NCBI RefSeq assembly: GCF_932276165.1
Contig: NC_063987.1
Location: forward strand, 1,674,001 to 1,738,000
Reading direction: 5' to 3'
DNA: 64,000 nt
Origin: Plutella xylostella
Lineage: Eukaryota > Arthropoda > Insecta > Lepidoptera > Plutellidae
The position numbers and the translations under genes were made by a program. Under the pieces are notes generated by a model that was given only the letters and a program-made list of their open reading frames with translations, did no database searches and was not told where the DNA came from. Every line of letters begins with the position of its first letter. Positions within the stretch are counted from its first letter, which is position 1. Below are positions 43,743 through 55,988 of this stretch, piece after piece.

Positions 43743-46700
43743 AAAATATACAAAATATACTGTTTATATACCTAAGGTTTATACAAAATATCTATATCTA
43801 CAGCCAATTAGAACAAGAGCAGTCTTCCACGGAGCGAGCTACGAGTATAATCTGTGTGCGCGCAACCGGTTCACAGATTAGTTGATCTGCCTCGTTTATA
43901 ACAGTACATAGAGCATCGATTATGTCATTAAATGCACAACTACTATCTTTGTATTGTACATATGTAGGTAAGTGAGGTCAACGACTTGGATGGCTGACGT
44001 TTTTAAAGTGATTTTTTGTGATGTTGAGACGTGGATGAAGGCGTTATCATCAGCCTGTAATCGTTCACTTCTTGACATACATATATGGCCTTTCACAACA
44101 AGCGCCACAATACTCTGACTCTGATCTGGGCCTTCCTCATGCCTCCACCCTTGCCTGTTCTGTTTAAAAAAATAGTGGTGTAATGTATGTTTCTGTGCAA
44201 TGTGTATTTTTGTTTCTCAAAAACTGGAATGTTAGTCGAAGGAAATTCGTTCATTTACTCGTAACTTTAGGTAGGTTCCCTTATTATTATTTTCTATCTT
44301 CTAAGTTTAATAATATACCTACCTTCTTACCTAGGTATCACCGGCTCACCGAATATGTCCATTTGATCAAGTCTTTGTAAGAGAACGGAAATCGACAATT
44401 ACAGAATCCACCAAACCCTGCGGTAGTCATGGTGCATTCACTTTATACAGTCCGTGGAACTATCTATACTAATACCCTATTGATGATTATAATAGAGATC
44501 AGATTTGCAAAACATTCACTGTTGTAGGGGACAAGCAAATAGTGTCTCTCGCTAAGCTGACACGCAAATATCAAAGTAAACCAACGGATATTAAGCAGGC
44601 TTATGGACTTAAGGGGGATGCATGAGGTTGGTAGCATTATGCACTTGGGGTAGTTAAGGTAGCAACAGTAAATAGTGATGGGTTTTGGTTCGCTTTTTGT
44701 CATTAATTTCATAAGTAGTTTGCGACTAAAGAGGATGAAATCATGTGGAAGGCATTGTATGCATCGCAAGTCTGCGTTGTTGTTACTGTATTGTATGTAT
44801 TTATAAAAAGTCCCTGAATGTTTTCGGAATGTAGGTACTGTTAAAATCGAACTGGAAACTCTTCAAATGAATAACAACTTAAAACTTCATATAATTGTGT
44901 ACATATATAGAAACAATGCGTTTTGAATTAATAACAGACAAACAAAGACATAGAATATTGTTCTCACTAGTATGAAAATCATTATCTTCAATAAAGATTA
45001 AAAACCACAAGTGTACATCCTTAAGTACCTAACCATTGCCTTACATGCCCAATTGAAGTGCACACCGATCATGTTTGCCAAAACTGACCACAATAATACT
45101 ACCAATTTGCAAAGGCAGAGCGAAGTCAAAGCAAGCGTTAAAGGATGTTACGTCTCCATTCAGCCGGATAAGCCATCATCGGTGGAGGCAAATACACCCG
45201 GTATTGAACATCTAATATGGACATCGGTTTTGTGGATATGTGCTTATGGTCTAATAGTGAACCGTGAATGATGATTGGAAGCAAATACGGCCCCTTAGTA
45301 AACTTCCGACGCATCAATCTGTTGGTGTCAGCTAGAAGACATGTAATTGAGTTAGAGAGAGATTATGGCGTATGGCTTATAGATTAAATATTCACAACTT
45401 AATTTTATGCTACTTATTTCTCAAACTCCCTTACTTAGGTAAAGGTGAGGTTTTGAGTGCCTAAGTGAAGATTACGAGTTTGTATGACTATATTACTATT
45501 ACTTTACTTTAAAAGACCCTCCAGGTAGAAGCGTTGGTATAACCTATGTCCAGTAGACAAAGGGACAAAGCATTAGAAATGAGAAGAGGCAATCTAACGC
45601 TCATTGTCAATAAATACTTGCACTCAACTAACCATAGTAATTCATCAATAACAGCTTAGCCCATCAGAAAGTGCACAGGCGAGGGCTACTGCAATGAGCC
45701 AGCATTTATTGACTTTACTAATGCACGCCATCTAGCTTCGGGCGGAGTAAACAAAGAGACCTGCCAACTGTTGTTTAGTCTACTAGATTATGAGGTTTGG
45801 CCATTAAGGGGTTGGGTAAGACTGGTCTGATGATTGTACTAGAAGGTATTTCTTTTAAGGACGTTTTAGTGGTACTTGTAACGTTCATAAGTGAAGAATT
45901 TGAAATGATAATGTTACATATAGAATCTCACAAACGAAGAAAAGACGTAGCATGGCAGTGTCAAAAATACAATGAATAAATTGTTGCCCAAATAAAACTT
46001 TACACTTATTGGTGTTAAGAAGTTCGCTTTGTAGGACGCTATATAGTTATCTTCATTTTTTTGCACAAAAATATCACAAGTCACCAAACGTTTTCCATCA
46101 CACATTCTTCCTTCACAGAGAGCACTACTGATTTTTTGGCAGAAATATGTTACAGTAAAATCGTATTAGTGATGATTTATATTGTCAGCCAGCGGTCGAG
46201 GGGTGGCGATCCACTAGTCATTGTAAATAATGCCCGGACACTATATCTCACTAAGACCTGCGTGTATTTTATTTATTTGTGTCTTTATCGCTATTTTTTC
46301 TTTGGCTTAGTCATGTGAAAATTCAATAGGCTTTTTCGTGGTCTCTGTATACCTACCTACATGTTTTGTAAAAAATCTTGTTTAGGTACTTACCTAAACT
46401 ATAAAATATTCCTTTTTATTAGCATTTAAAAAATATATAAATTATATTGCAATCCTAAAGATACTCTAGGATAAGGTATAATTTCAAGACGCCTTCTATA
46501 TATTATGTATTTCTCTCTCCTATTATACTCATGAGATTGTGTTTTGTGTTCTGTATGTCACTGTTCATAGCTAGTTTTTACTTATTACATAGGCTTTACT
46601 TATTACACTTTTTATGTACCTAGAATCTAGAACTTCAGTTTTCGGTATATTTTACTAAGTACATCTACTGGTTTCGTGATAAAATTGCAATTTATTAAAA

Positions 46701-46931
46701 TTTATCGATGAACAATTAATGTTAAACTCTGTACTAAAATATAGTAACCACATATCCTCGTAAGTGTTTAAAAATTACATCAAATTAGAGCAAATGTTAT
46801 CTGTAGATGAAAATAAAGATAAAGTTAAATAGGGGAGACCTGCCCAAGTTAGACCACAATGATTCATGGTAACTAATTGCCATGATAATTTTATTCAAAA
46901 ACCGTATGCCTCAGTCAAAGTTTGTTTATGT
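43743..46931. other. AT-rich DNA without recognised feature
   Basis: Frames of up to 101 codons (44464-44769 -, 45011-45271 +) show no domains. A vague 'cctatgtccagtagacaaag' near 45545 may be a decayed RTE tail. Confidence 0.45.
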
Positions 46932-46970
46932 AAAAAAGAAACATTTTTGTGTAAAATGTGTTTCTTTTTT
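46932..46970. repeat. Strong AT hairpin
   Basis: AAAAAAGAAACA (46932-46943) pairs perfectly with TGTTTCTTTTTT (46959-46970). Allowing a 2-base bulge, the stem extends through TTTT/AAAA to a TGTGT loop. Confidence 0.65.
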
Positions 46971-49146
46971 CATATTTTTTATCATTGATTATCTATATAA
47001 TTGTGAGTAGATATATGTATTGTATAATTGATTAGAATAATATTTGTATTTCATTCTCAAATATTGTATAGTTACTATTATTTATGTTAACGTTAAACAT
47101 TAATTCTAATTACTTTTTTACGTTAAAATAGGTTAGTTTATATACTTTGAATCACTCCGATTATTTGTACTTTTTACTATAATTATTGCCAATGGTTAAT
47201 TTATAAAAATCCACCCGATTATTTTAAACAATTTTATTTACACTAGCTCATAATCTGCTTACCGCATTAAATAACGCCATACTTTCAACAAATTAATCTT
47301 TCCAAAGCTAAATCTTGCATTATCCTTCTAAATAACCACTCATTGAGTCAGCTCCTATTTTACGCTTCTGTTGCGGATCCCTAAAAATATAATCCACCCC
47401 AAAGTTTAGTCGAACGAAGCTCAGTTTTGAACACCTGCAGGTTCCCCGCCAACTTGCACAATATGTGAGCTTTGCCACTTGTTCCATTATACGGTCACTA
47501 ATTTCAACTGCGGTATCGTAGTTTTTTATTTTAACAACCTTTGATGCTTTTGTTTCTCTTTCTGAAATATTGTAAGTAAATTCAAATGGATTTAGGTAGA
47601 TGGATAACGTATGCTAACATACCTACTTTAAGGCTTACTAAATCTTGCTCAGCAACAATCCAACTCATCACAGCACTGCAATTGATTATGTTATATTTGA
47701 TACTATAAACTTATTTATGGTATTAGATTTTAATTTAAAGGAATACAATAATCTTATTCATATATTTGTATGATTTTACTTAACGCAGTAGCTTTCATCG
47801 AACGGTTCATCTTCACCCCCAACCGTAATCGTAATGAAGAATTATTGTTTTTAACGTCACAAAACGACGGCCGAGTGTTTTGTTTGAAGGATTTCCCTTC
47901 GCTAAGTCGATCGTTTTCTTCATCAAACACGTTTGCACTTGTGCCCTGTTTTTGTAGGTGTCATTGTTGTATTTTTTTTTACTTTTTCAATGGGTCTTCT
48001 TGTTAGTTTAAGTCCCTTTTGTGACTATCGGTTCGTGACAATTAAGCGTAACAAGTTTGGGCAAATTTACATGTGGAATAACAGTGGTTGGTTTCAAAAT
48101 CACGGATTAGGATACGTTTATATTTTATTTGTCATGAACTTTCAGAATATTAAGTGTATACATAATTTTTTTTGGGGCGGTATAGGCCGTAAGCTGCAAG
48201 CTTTCTTTCTGTATACGGCCTAAGTATTGTAGAACAGATGTAAAGTGACGTCCAAAATCATTAATTTGAATCTCCTCAACACGAAAGCCTGTCTACTGGA
48301 GCGTTGAATATTGGGTACACGGTAAAGCACTTAGAAAACGGAGCAATCATCGCATTTTGTACCGAAATCGCGTCATATGTGCTAGACACCCGACCCGCCT
48401 ACCGGTCAAATTTGATTTACGCTCAAATTACATGTCATAACCCCGCTTGTGCGTACTCAGGAACTTCCCCTTAATGCTGAGCCACAGAGTGAAAAATTCC
48501 ATAGTCAAGTCTTTCGAACTGGGTGTTTGCTTACTAGTTAGGGTGATATATTTCTAGTCTATGGTAAATGATAAGTTAAGGTGAATATGTAGGTGTCATA
48601 AAACTACCCTCAAATCATTGGAGTGCACCTTTGTTTCGTGTTTAGTATCGATAATGCATTAATTTGAATATTCGCGGTGTCATATGTCAAATGGTTTGTA
48701 ATTTTCTGTTTGTCTTTTCTCTGTTGTTACTATAATTGTATTGAGGGTGTGAATGGTGAACGTATGTTGCTTAGTTTTATGTTAATAATAAATGCAGTAG
48801 ACTTCACATGCCTCCAACTTATTTTTATTCGAAATTTATCATTTTTACAACCAAAATGGATATAATTGGTAGTAAACTGGATCGTAATATAAAGGTAAAT
48901 TAGCTTTTTTGTATGACTAGGCGGCATAAAATTGATATAAAAATATATTCACGCGATACCCCATGCAGAGATAGTTGAAGAAACAAATGTTGTCTTCACA
49001 AAAATGCATTTGACATATTGCACTTTAATGACTATCAAACATAATAATTATTATTATCCTAGTCGTTTTAATATGGCCTAGACAGTCATATTTAAACTAA
49101 ATGATTTTATCATAATATAACCTAAATTTCCTAATTTCCTAAATTT
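46971..49146. other. AT-rich DNA without recognised feature
   Basis: No supported feature; frames of up to 96 codons near 47770-48223 are unrecognisable. Confidence 0.5.
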
Positions 49147-49353
49147 TCCTAATTTATACTATAAATGTGAAAGTAACTGTGTCTGCCTGTCTGTTACTCT
49201 TTCACGCCAAAACTACTGAACCGGTTTGAATAAAATTTGGTATGTATACGTATGGTCATGGTAATAGATCCTGAGAAAAAACATAGGCTACTTTATATTG
49301 CGGAATTTCCATGGGAAAACTTAATGCGAAGCGAAGCGCGAGGGAACAGCTAG
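49147..49353 (+). mobile_element. Helitron-like element (Lep1/MINE type), older copy
   Basis: 'tcctaatttatactataaat' at the 5' end, 'ctgcctgtctgttactcttt', 'cacgccaaaactactgaacc', and a 3' 'gcgagggaacagctag' before T. The base before the 5' TC is T rather than A, so the left flank or edge has mutated. A small insertion lies near 49245-49260. Confidence 0.85.
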
Positions 49354-50512
49354 TACTTTATATAGGCGTATGTTTTTACCTTTGTACCAAAAAAAACCTA
49401 CTAGAAGTGTTATTTTCCAACTAAAATAAGTATAATTATGAGTTTAATTAAAAATTTACCAGTTTTTAATTTAAAGAACAGGGTCATCGCAAACATTACA
49501 AAGGTGACAACAACAAGCATCTTCAAAAGTCAAAATGTTAATTTATCTACCATAACAGTGCACGAAAACAAATACTTACCGCCCCTCACAAAATATTACT
49601 CAATGTCATACAAAAAAAAAGGTATGCACCTCACAGGTGAGCCCATTACAGATAACTCACGGCAATTTGCAAGCAACACTCGTAACGCCATCTGTTGTTC
49701 AACTTGCGTATCACGGATCGTCGATCACAATCTATCATTCAGTCACTTATTGTGTACAGCTAACTTACGAAATGTGATAATTTTGTGCAGTTTGCGTAAA
49801 ATCGTGAATGAAGGGGTGTGCGATACAGTATGTCATGTTTTGATGATGGAAGATTGTTACTCAGACTAAAATTAGTCAACTAAAGTAGCGAATGTTAATT
49901 AATATTAGAGAATCGGGTCCATTGCAAGTAGGTGTAGCTGGTGATGATGATACTTTTAAACTTAAATTAGTAAATATTAATTTAAAATGAAAAAAACCAT
50001 GCCAGATAAATTAATCCACTTTTTTTATAAATGAAATTTAATTTGTATGTAGATATGGAAAGAATAGATAAATGTTCGTATATACGTATTTAGAATTATA
50101 AATGCAATTACTAAGTCAGGCATCTTTAGCTCACTCTCCCCTATTTTAGCAATCCAGCAGATCATTGTAGTAATCAATCAAAAGGCATTTTTCCGTAATG
50201 TTGAATCTTCTTATTAGATTATAACATTAACTACAATATTGCTGAATCAGTTCAACCATAGTCATACTTATTCCGCATTCTGATACAGTCCCCTCACTTG
50301 CTCTGGTATTTTGCGTTACATTAGACGGATATCTTTTGAAAAAAAAAAGATTTGTGCTTTAAATATGATGTTTTTTAACAAAATGATACTTCTATACCTG
50401 CATAATAATCTGAAATTATTTTACGTTATCATTCCCGATTTACCATAAGTATGTGTGAGCATGTACCTAAATCATGTTACGCCTAAATAGTTAAATTAAA
50501 TATTTTGAGTTC
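49354..50512. other. AT-rich DNA with one 143-codon frame
   Basis: The frame at 49438-49869 (+) is the longest non-repeat open frame in the window. It has no recognised domain, signal peptide or repeat, and no partner exon that I can see. Weak RTE-tail-like 'gtagctggtgatgatgatac' follows at about 49935. Confidence 0.4.
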
Positions 50513-50522
50513 AATTATTATT

Positions 50523-50657
50523 CATCATCACGACCCATTACGTCCCCACTGCTGGGGCACGGGTCTCCTTCCAATGAAGGAAGGGTTTAGGCCTAGTCCA
50601 CCACGCTGGCCAAGTGCGGGTTGGTGGACCCCAACACAAGCAAGCTTGTGCTGAGAG
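50523..50657 (-). mobile_element. 5S-SINE/RTE-type 3' end
   Basis: The minus strand reads 'ctcagcacaagcttgcttgt', 'ccaacccgcacttggccagc' and 'cccgtgccccagcagtgggg', ending in a (TGA)n-type tail. AATTATTATT flanks it at 50513-50522 and 50658-50667, though this is low-complexity. It was inserted at the simple-repeat tail of the neighbouring LINE end. Confidence 0.8.
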
Positions 50658-50667
50658 AATTATTATT

Positions 50668-50752
50668 ATTATTATTAAATTCTTTATTGCACATAAATTT
50701 ATTTGTACATAGGCGAACTTAATGCTAAAAGCATTCTCTTCCAGTTAACCTT
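50668..50752 (-). mobile_element. LINE 3' tail fragment (hairpin-tail family)
   Basis: The minus strand reads 'aggttaactggaagagaatg', 'cttttagcattaagttcgcc' and 'gtgcaataaagaatttaata' with (AAT)n. Stem AATGCT/AGCATT on plus at 50721-50735. Confidence 0.7.
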
Positions 50753-53700
50753 GGGCGTTGTGGAGAAAATGATAGGTAGTGCGAAAGACAATGAGAAAAG
50801 TTTAATTCTGTTTAATATCTATTGTTTAACACTAGAATATATACTTACTTATACATAATATCATAAAATAAACGTAAAAAATATACTTATAAATACATAA
50901 TATATATATACCTACATAAATAAATAAAATATATAGTTACTATAACAAAAAATAATAATATCATCGTCACACTTACAAACTACAACAAAACAGATAAACT
51001 ATATATTAGATCTGCTGCTGATTGTTCTGTTTCTGGATTAATACCAAAGTACTCAAATTGACTACGGCGTACTTATAGAAATCCCTATAAATTTAACCAG
51101 AAAATCAAAGATTAAATTATAAATCCGCAAACAACTTAAGTAAAACGCATAACCCCATTTCAGCCACCCTTGCTCAAACATTTATAAGTATCAGTTCACT
51201 ATCGATGAAAATGCTCTTTAGCTTTAAAACGCTAAATTTATCATAACTGACAAGTGTAAAGTTAATCTGGGATTACATGGTATGGTTGGTTATTGCTGTT
51301 GCTGCAAAGTAAACCATCGGGCCTTGCTTGGTCCAATTGAAAAATTTCAATTTATCTTATACATAGGTACTTTATTTTTTAAAGCTGTAAATGTACGTAA
51401 GGTATATTGCAAATACTTTTTTAAAGTTAACTATTTATTTATGCAATTTACACTACGGTAAATTAATTTATTTCGTATTGATTGCTACGAATGTAAGAAC
51501 ATCTTCCTAAGTATAAATTTTGTACACCTTGGTACTAAATAAAATAGTAGGTACCTATTGAACATAATGTTTATCATGTTTGTCTACTCCTCTATTTGTT
51601 CTAAAACCCCAAAAACAATTTGAACTAAGTTAGACGTGAGTTTTTGGCGCTGTATTTGACAAAATTTAAAATGCATTGGAAATCGCAGAACTATTTATAA
51701 ACATCAGCTGTTTTAAGTCTCTGTGTAGTTTTACACTTTTACATATTCTAATATTAGATTTTCCGTCAAAATAAATATTTACATCGCCATGTAAGCCAAC
51801 CTTAGGGGACCGTGTATCAGAATTCTGTACGCCCATCCTAATGCCGGGAGATAGGAGCCAAATGTTGCGATTGAAGTCATCATGACGAGGCTGCTTTACC
51901 ATATCGAGGGTAGCATCACTGTTGACTTGTATAGTTGTGTATGTTTCGAGCATAGAACAACGCGTACACGGGTATGGTTTTGAGAAAATAATACCTAAGA
52001 GTTGAAAGAATGAAATATCCGTTCTAGTAAAATATCGTGAATCTCAGAAATCGAAGGGCAAAAATTGATATCTCTTTCTTGTAGACGAATTAAGAAGATG
52101 GCACACTTATAAAGAAGTATGTAGAGGTAGTAGATGATCAAGTCGATGATCCCATAATGTGCCCATGTTTCATATTACTGTATCTATCGACCGACGACTA
52201 CTAGTACCTTTAAGACACCTACATAGAACAGCAAGGACACGGGTGTACCATCGTCAATGCTTGCATTCATTGTAACATAAAAGTTTCAATTTGACAAAAT
52301 TTTAATCATAAAGTTAAGTAGAAATGTAGCCAGTTATCTGTAGACATAATTATATAATCAATGATTATAATACTCTCTGACCCCCTGAATATCTACCTGC
52401 CTCATTATTCATAATGAACCACATCGCATTGAAAACAACAACAAATAAACGTGCGGAAAAGTGACCACGTGCTCTTAAAATTAGCATAAAATAAAAGATA
52501 AAACGTTTTATTAACTATTATCGTTCCCAAACATATGTCCATTCTCTTACCAATTGAATATTTAATTTGAATAAGCTGATACATTAATTTATGCTTGTGT
52601 GAGCTCCTTTTCATACATTATGAAGTTTTCAATCGACTTCAAAATTTGTCTACGGTCAGTGCCGCAAATCCACGCAAATCTGCCAAATTGTCGTATTTTA
52701 CTGTGTAGTAGATCTATGTATTTGAATTGAATTGACGGTTATTTTGCAGGCAAATATGTAATTTCCTCCTATTGACATTATACAATTTAGCAGACTCTGG
52801 GCCCTATAATATCATCCACGATATTAATTAAAAACCTTATTTTTAATAATAAATTCAGTCTTTTCGGTTTGCGGAGTTGTAATTTTATATATATTAAGTT
52901 TATCATTGTCACACTGATGCAGTAAACACTATTGTTTTACGTCGTACGGTTCCGGTCAATTATTTATTTGGGGGTGCCATTGAATCAGGTGTCAAAGGTT
53001 GCACCACCCCCTAATTACAGCTGTAAAACTTTTGATTATTTCCGCTTTAAAACGGCGGTTAAATGTACTAAAAGGTATATTAAAACTTATTTCGGTCGTA
53101 AAGTTACCAAAATTTTACGTTATTTAAACAGGTAACTAAAGTAAATTAAAAGTTTGTATCCTTTGTATTATTATGTACCTAGCTATATGAGGTGAGTGCA
53201 TTAAAGGAGCCTCTTATTAACTATACAAACAATATAAATACGTTTTGGAACTCTTCTTGTAGTTTTTACAAAACCTGAAGTAGGAGAAAGAGCACAGGAT
53301 TTATCATCTGGTGCACTAAATGTTAAGTACTTAGATATTTTATCTACATAGTTTCTTATACATGCTTATAATTCTAAAGTTAAACCGGACAAAAGATAAG
53401 ATTTGAAAAAATACGTACGAGTAGGTATGGGACCCGTGCAATTATATATAGCGGAAACAAAGTGACAATTTAGAGGGCGGTGTAGCAACAATAACAAAAT
53501 AATAATATAACTATGTACCTACTTATAATAGCCTAATATAAACCTATAATACTGTAATACATACCATAAACATACATATGTACCATAACATAATATGACC
53601 GGCTTTCATGTTATTAATCACCAATTACGAGGTAAAATAGTTAACACTTGTAAGGTGTGTTACACATTTATCGGAATGACAGACGTCATTAGTCGGAAGT

Positions 53701-54627
53701 CGAGTTTTGGTCTATTTTTATCCACTTGGTATTCGGGCGAATATTTCAAAAATCTTGGATTGTTATGTTGCTCCCGTGGGAAAATAGTTTATGTTTATTA
53801 ATAATATGCATAAATAAAAGTATTTTGGTAAAATCTTAGATACATCCGATAGTCTCACCAATAGAACGATACGTCACTTAATCGCGGGACAATGGCCTGT
53901 GGTGAACCGTTCACAATCTGTCAATTTAGTATCTGAGATTAAAAAACAGACTTTAGGTATTTTATTTTATTTTAAAATACCGATACATGGAAGTGCAGTC
54001 ATATAGCCGTGATTTAAAAGGTATTCTTAATAAAGTTCAACAATAAAACTGCCAAAGTGTTTAAAAAAACATTAACATTTCTGATAAAAAAATATATACG
54101 CTTCAAAGATTTATAAGGTCAGATGATGCTAACAATGTGCTTTGTTGAATAACACCTTTATGATTATACTTTTTGCATTCTTCAAAGAGTGTACTGTGAG
54201 CTTCATCGTGAGAGTGAGAGACTATATTCAGAATATCTTGTCTACCTCTGAGGTACATATACATCGACACTCAGGAAGGTTAGGTATGAAGACTACTACA
54301 TATATTAAATTTTACTTATTAAAGAATTAAAGTCTCAGGAGTTTAGCCATAGCACTAAAAAGGTCCTTCCTTAAAATGTGGACTTATTTACACTCGCTAG
54401 CAATGAAAACTATTGGAACTTTTTCATTGCTCGTGAGATTCATTCATTGTTTGCCTCTCAGCCTGACGCAGAGATATGCAGTTGAGATCGTCGTTTCCTT
54501 GTGACTGGTACGAGCTATAGTGATGAGTCGATCATTACCGTTTCCCGGACAATGAGTGGCCGCTGCAGTATGGGCCTCACCATAGCAATTAGTTACAATT
54601 CGCAACGATGCTAATTTCAAATCATCA
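50753..54627. other. AT-rich DNA without recognised feature
   Basis: A 95-codon minus frame (51666-51953) is less AT-rich than its surroundings, but I recognise nothing in it. No TIR pairs or arrays found. Confidence 0.45.
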
Positions 54628-54750
54628 TCAGCATATAGCAGTCCACTGCAGGACGTAGGCCTCTCCCAAAGCACGCCACTGGATGCGATCTTTAGCTTTC
54701 CGCATCCAATCATCGCAAGCCCCCTTTCGCAAGTCGTCACCGTCGGTGAC
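54628..54750 (-). pseudogene. RTE-like LINE ORF2 C-terminus
   Basis: The minus frame to the stop at 54628-54630 reads 'GDDLRKGACDDWMRKAKDR', then 'QWRALGEAYVLQWTAIC' and three TGA stops in a row (the tail). Same family as 6936 and 38955, and the best preserved of the three. Upstream of 'GDDLRK' the reading no longer resembles the family, so the copy is 5' truncated there. No TSD found. Longer frames on this strand in other registers are shadows. Confidence 0.75.
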
Positions 54751-55824
54751 TTTAGTTATCTGTCGGATTACTTCGTTCCAAATACAGTGTGCCAATCGCA
54801 AATATTGTCGACTTTAGTCCATAGGTACCTAGTTCAATAGCAATTTTGGATGTCATCGTGATTAGCGCCCCTGTCGGTACTTTTAGGTATCCGATATGGG
54901 TCTTTAAGAAGACAATACTTCCCATGTCATCCACGTGCCGAACAGTCGAACAACCTGTATAATATTTGTTTCAAATGTAAAAAAAATCATACATGGTTAC
55001 TTAACAAAAATTTAAGTAAACTCTTACAAAATACAACACATTCTGAAGACATCAGTAAACATTTGACTACCCCCCTAAAAGCCAATTACTTGGCATCGCC
55101 GAATTTCTCAAAACGAACCAATTATTTATTTAAACATTCTGAAGAATTACGTGGCTTGACACGGATATATGTAAATGACACTTTTGTTACACGATTCACC
55201 TCATCCATTCTACCGTGACCCTTCCTACACAACATAAATGCATTTTATCTTCAAGAAAATAGAGCTAAGAATTAAACGGCAAGGGTTTTGTGAAGGTTCC
55301 AGACAGAATGGGCGATGTTTTCGTTGGTGACACATCAGTATTGACATAAGACGTTGTGTTTGTTCAGGGGGTGAGTGGAAATTGTCTCTGTTGCATGATC
55401 TAGTCGGGTGATTATGTCGGGAGCTCGAAATTAGGGAAAGAAAAGTCTATTATTTAAGCTTCAATCGTTTAATTGTATCTTTTTGGACAAGTATTTTGAT
55501 TATCTATGTGGTGCCATAGTGGTGAGCAATGGAAGTGGTTAGTGGACCACAGAACTACAACGTGAATAAATATAGGGTCTCTATAACTAACGAAAATCGA
55601 ACCAATAAGAGCTGTTATATATGCAATATAAATTGTTCATTTTGTCTTAGTTACTGTTCGCCAGAAAATATATTATTATATTTGTTTAGTCCACGTACCT
55701 ACATAGTATGTAATAAAATGTACCTACCTAGACTTGTTTAACAAACTAATTCATTTAATATCTAAAAAAAGCCGTCACGGAAATCCCAGCTGTGGATATG
55801 GCGAAGAATCTTAATTACCGTTAA
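54751..55824. other. Unassigned DNA
   Basis: No supported feature. Confidence 0.5.
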
Positions 55825-55988
55825 ACCTAATTTCCTTAGCAATAGGGTATACATTTGATATCAAATACCTTGATCACGATGCTCTGATGGCATTGCCTGT
55901 GACCAGACCTAATTTCCTAAGCAATAAGGTATATATTAGTTATCAAATACCATGATCATGATGTGCTGATGGCATCGCCTGAGAGCGG
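55825..55988. repeat. Two-unit tandem duplication (82-bp period)
   Basis: 'acctaatttccttagcaata' starts at 55825 and 'acctaatttcctaagcaata' at 55907. The rest of each unit ('tatcaaataccttgatcacg' against 'tatcaaataccatgatcatg', 'ctgatggcat') matches with scattered changes. An old local duplication. Confidence 0.8.

Noticed and set aside
49438..49869. 143-codon open frame, the longest outside repeats
   Set aside because: No recognised domain, no signal or splice context, and AT-rich codon use like the surroundings. Chance is the simpler explanation.
51666..51953. 95-codon minus frame with balanced composition
   Set aside because: I recognise no family and see no partner exons; not enough to call a gene.
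54444..54740. 98-codon minus frame
   Set aside because: It is an out-of-register shadow of the RTE-like C-terminus at 54628-54750.
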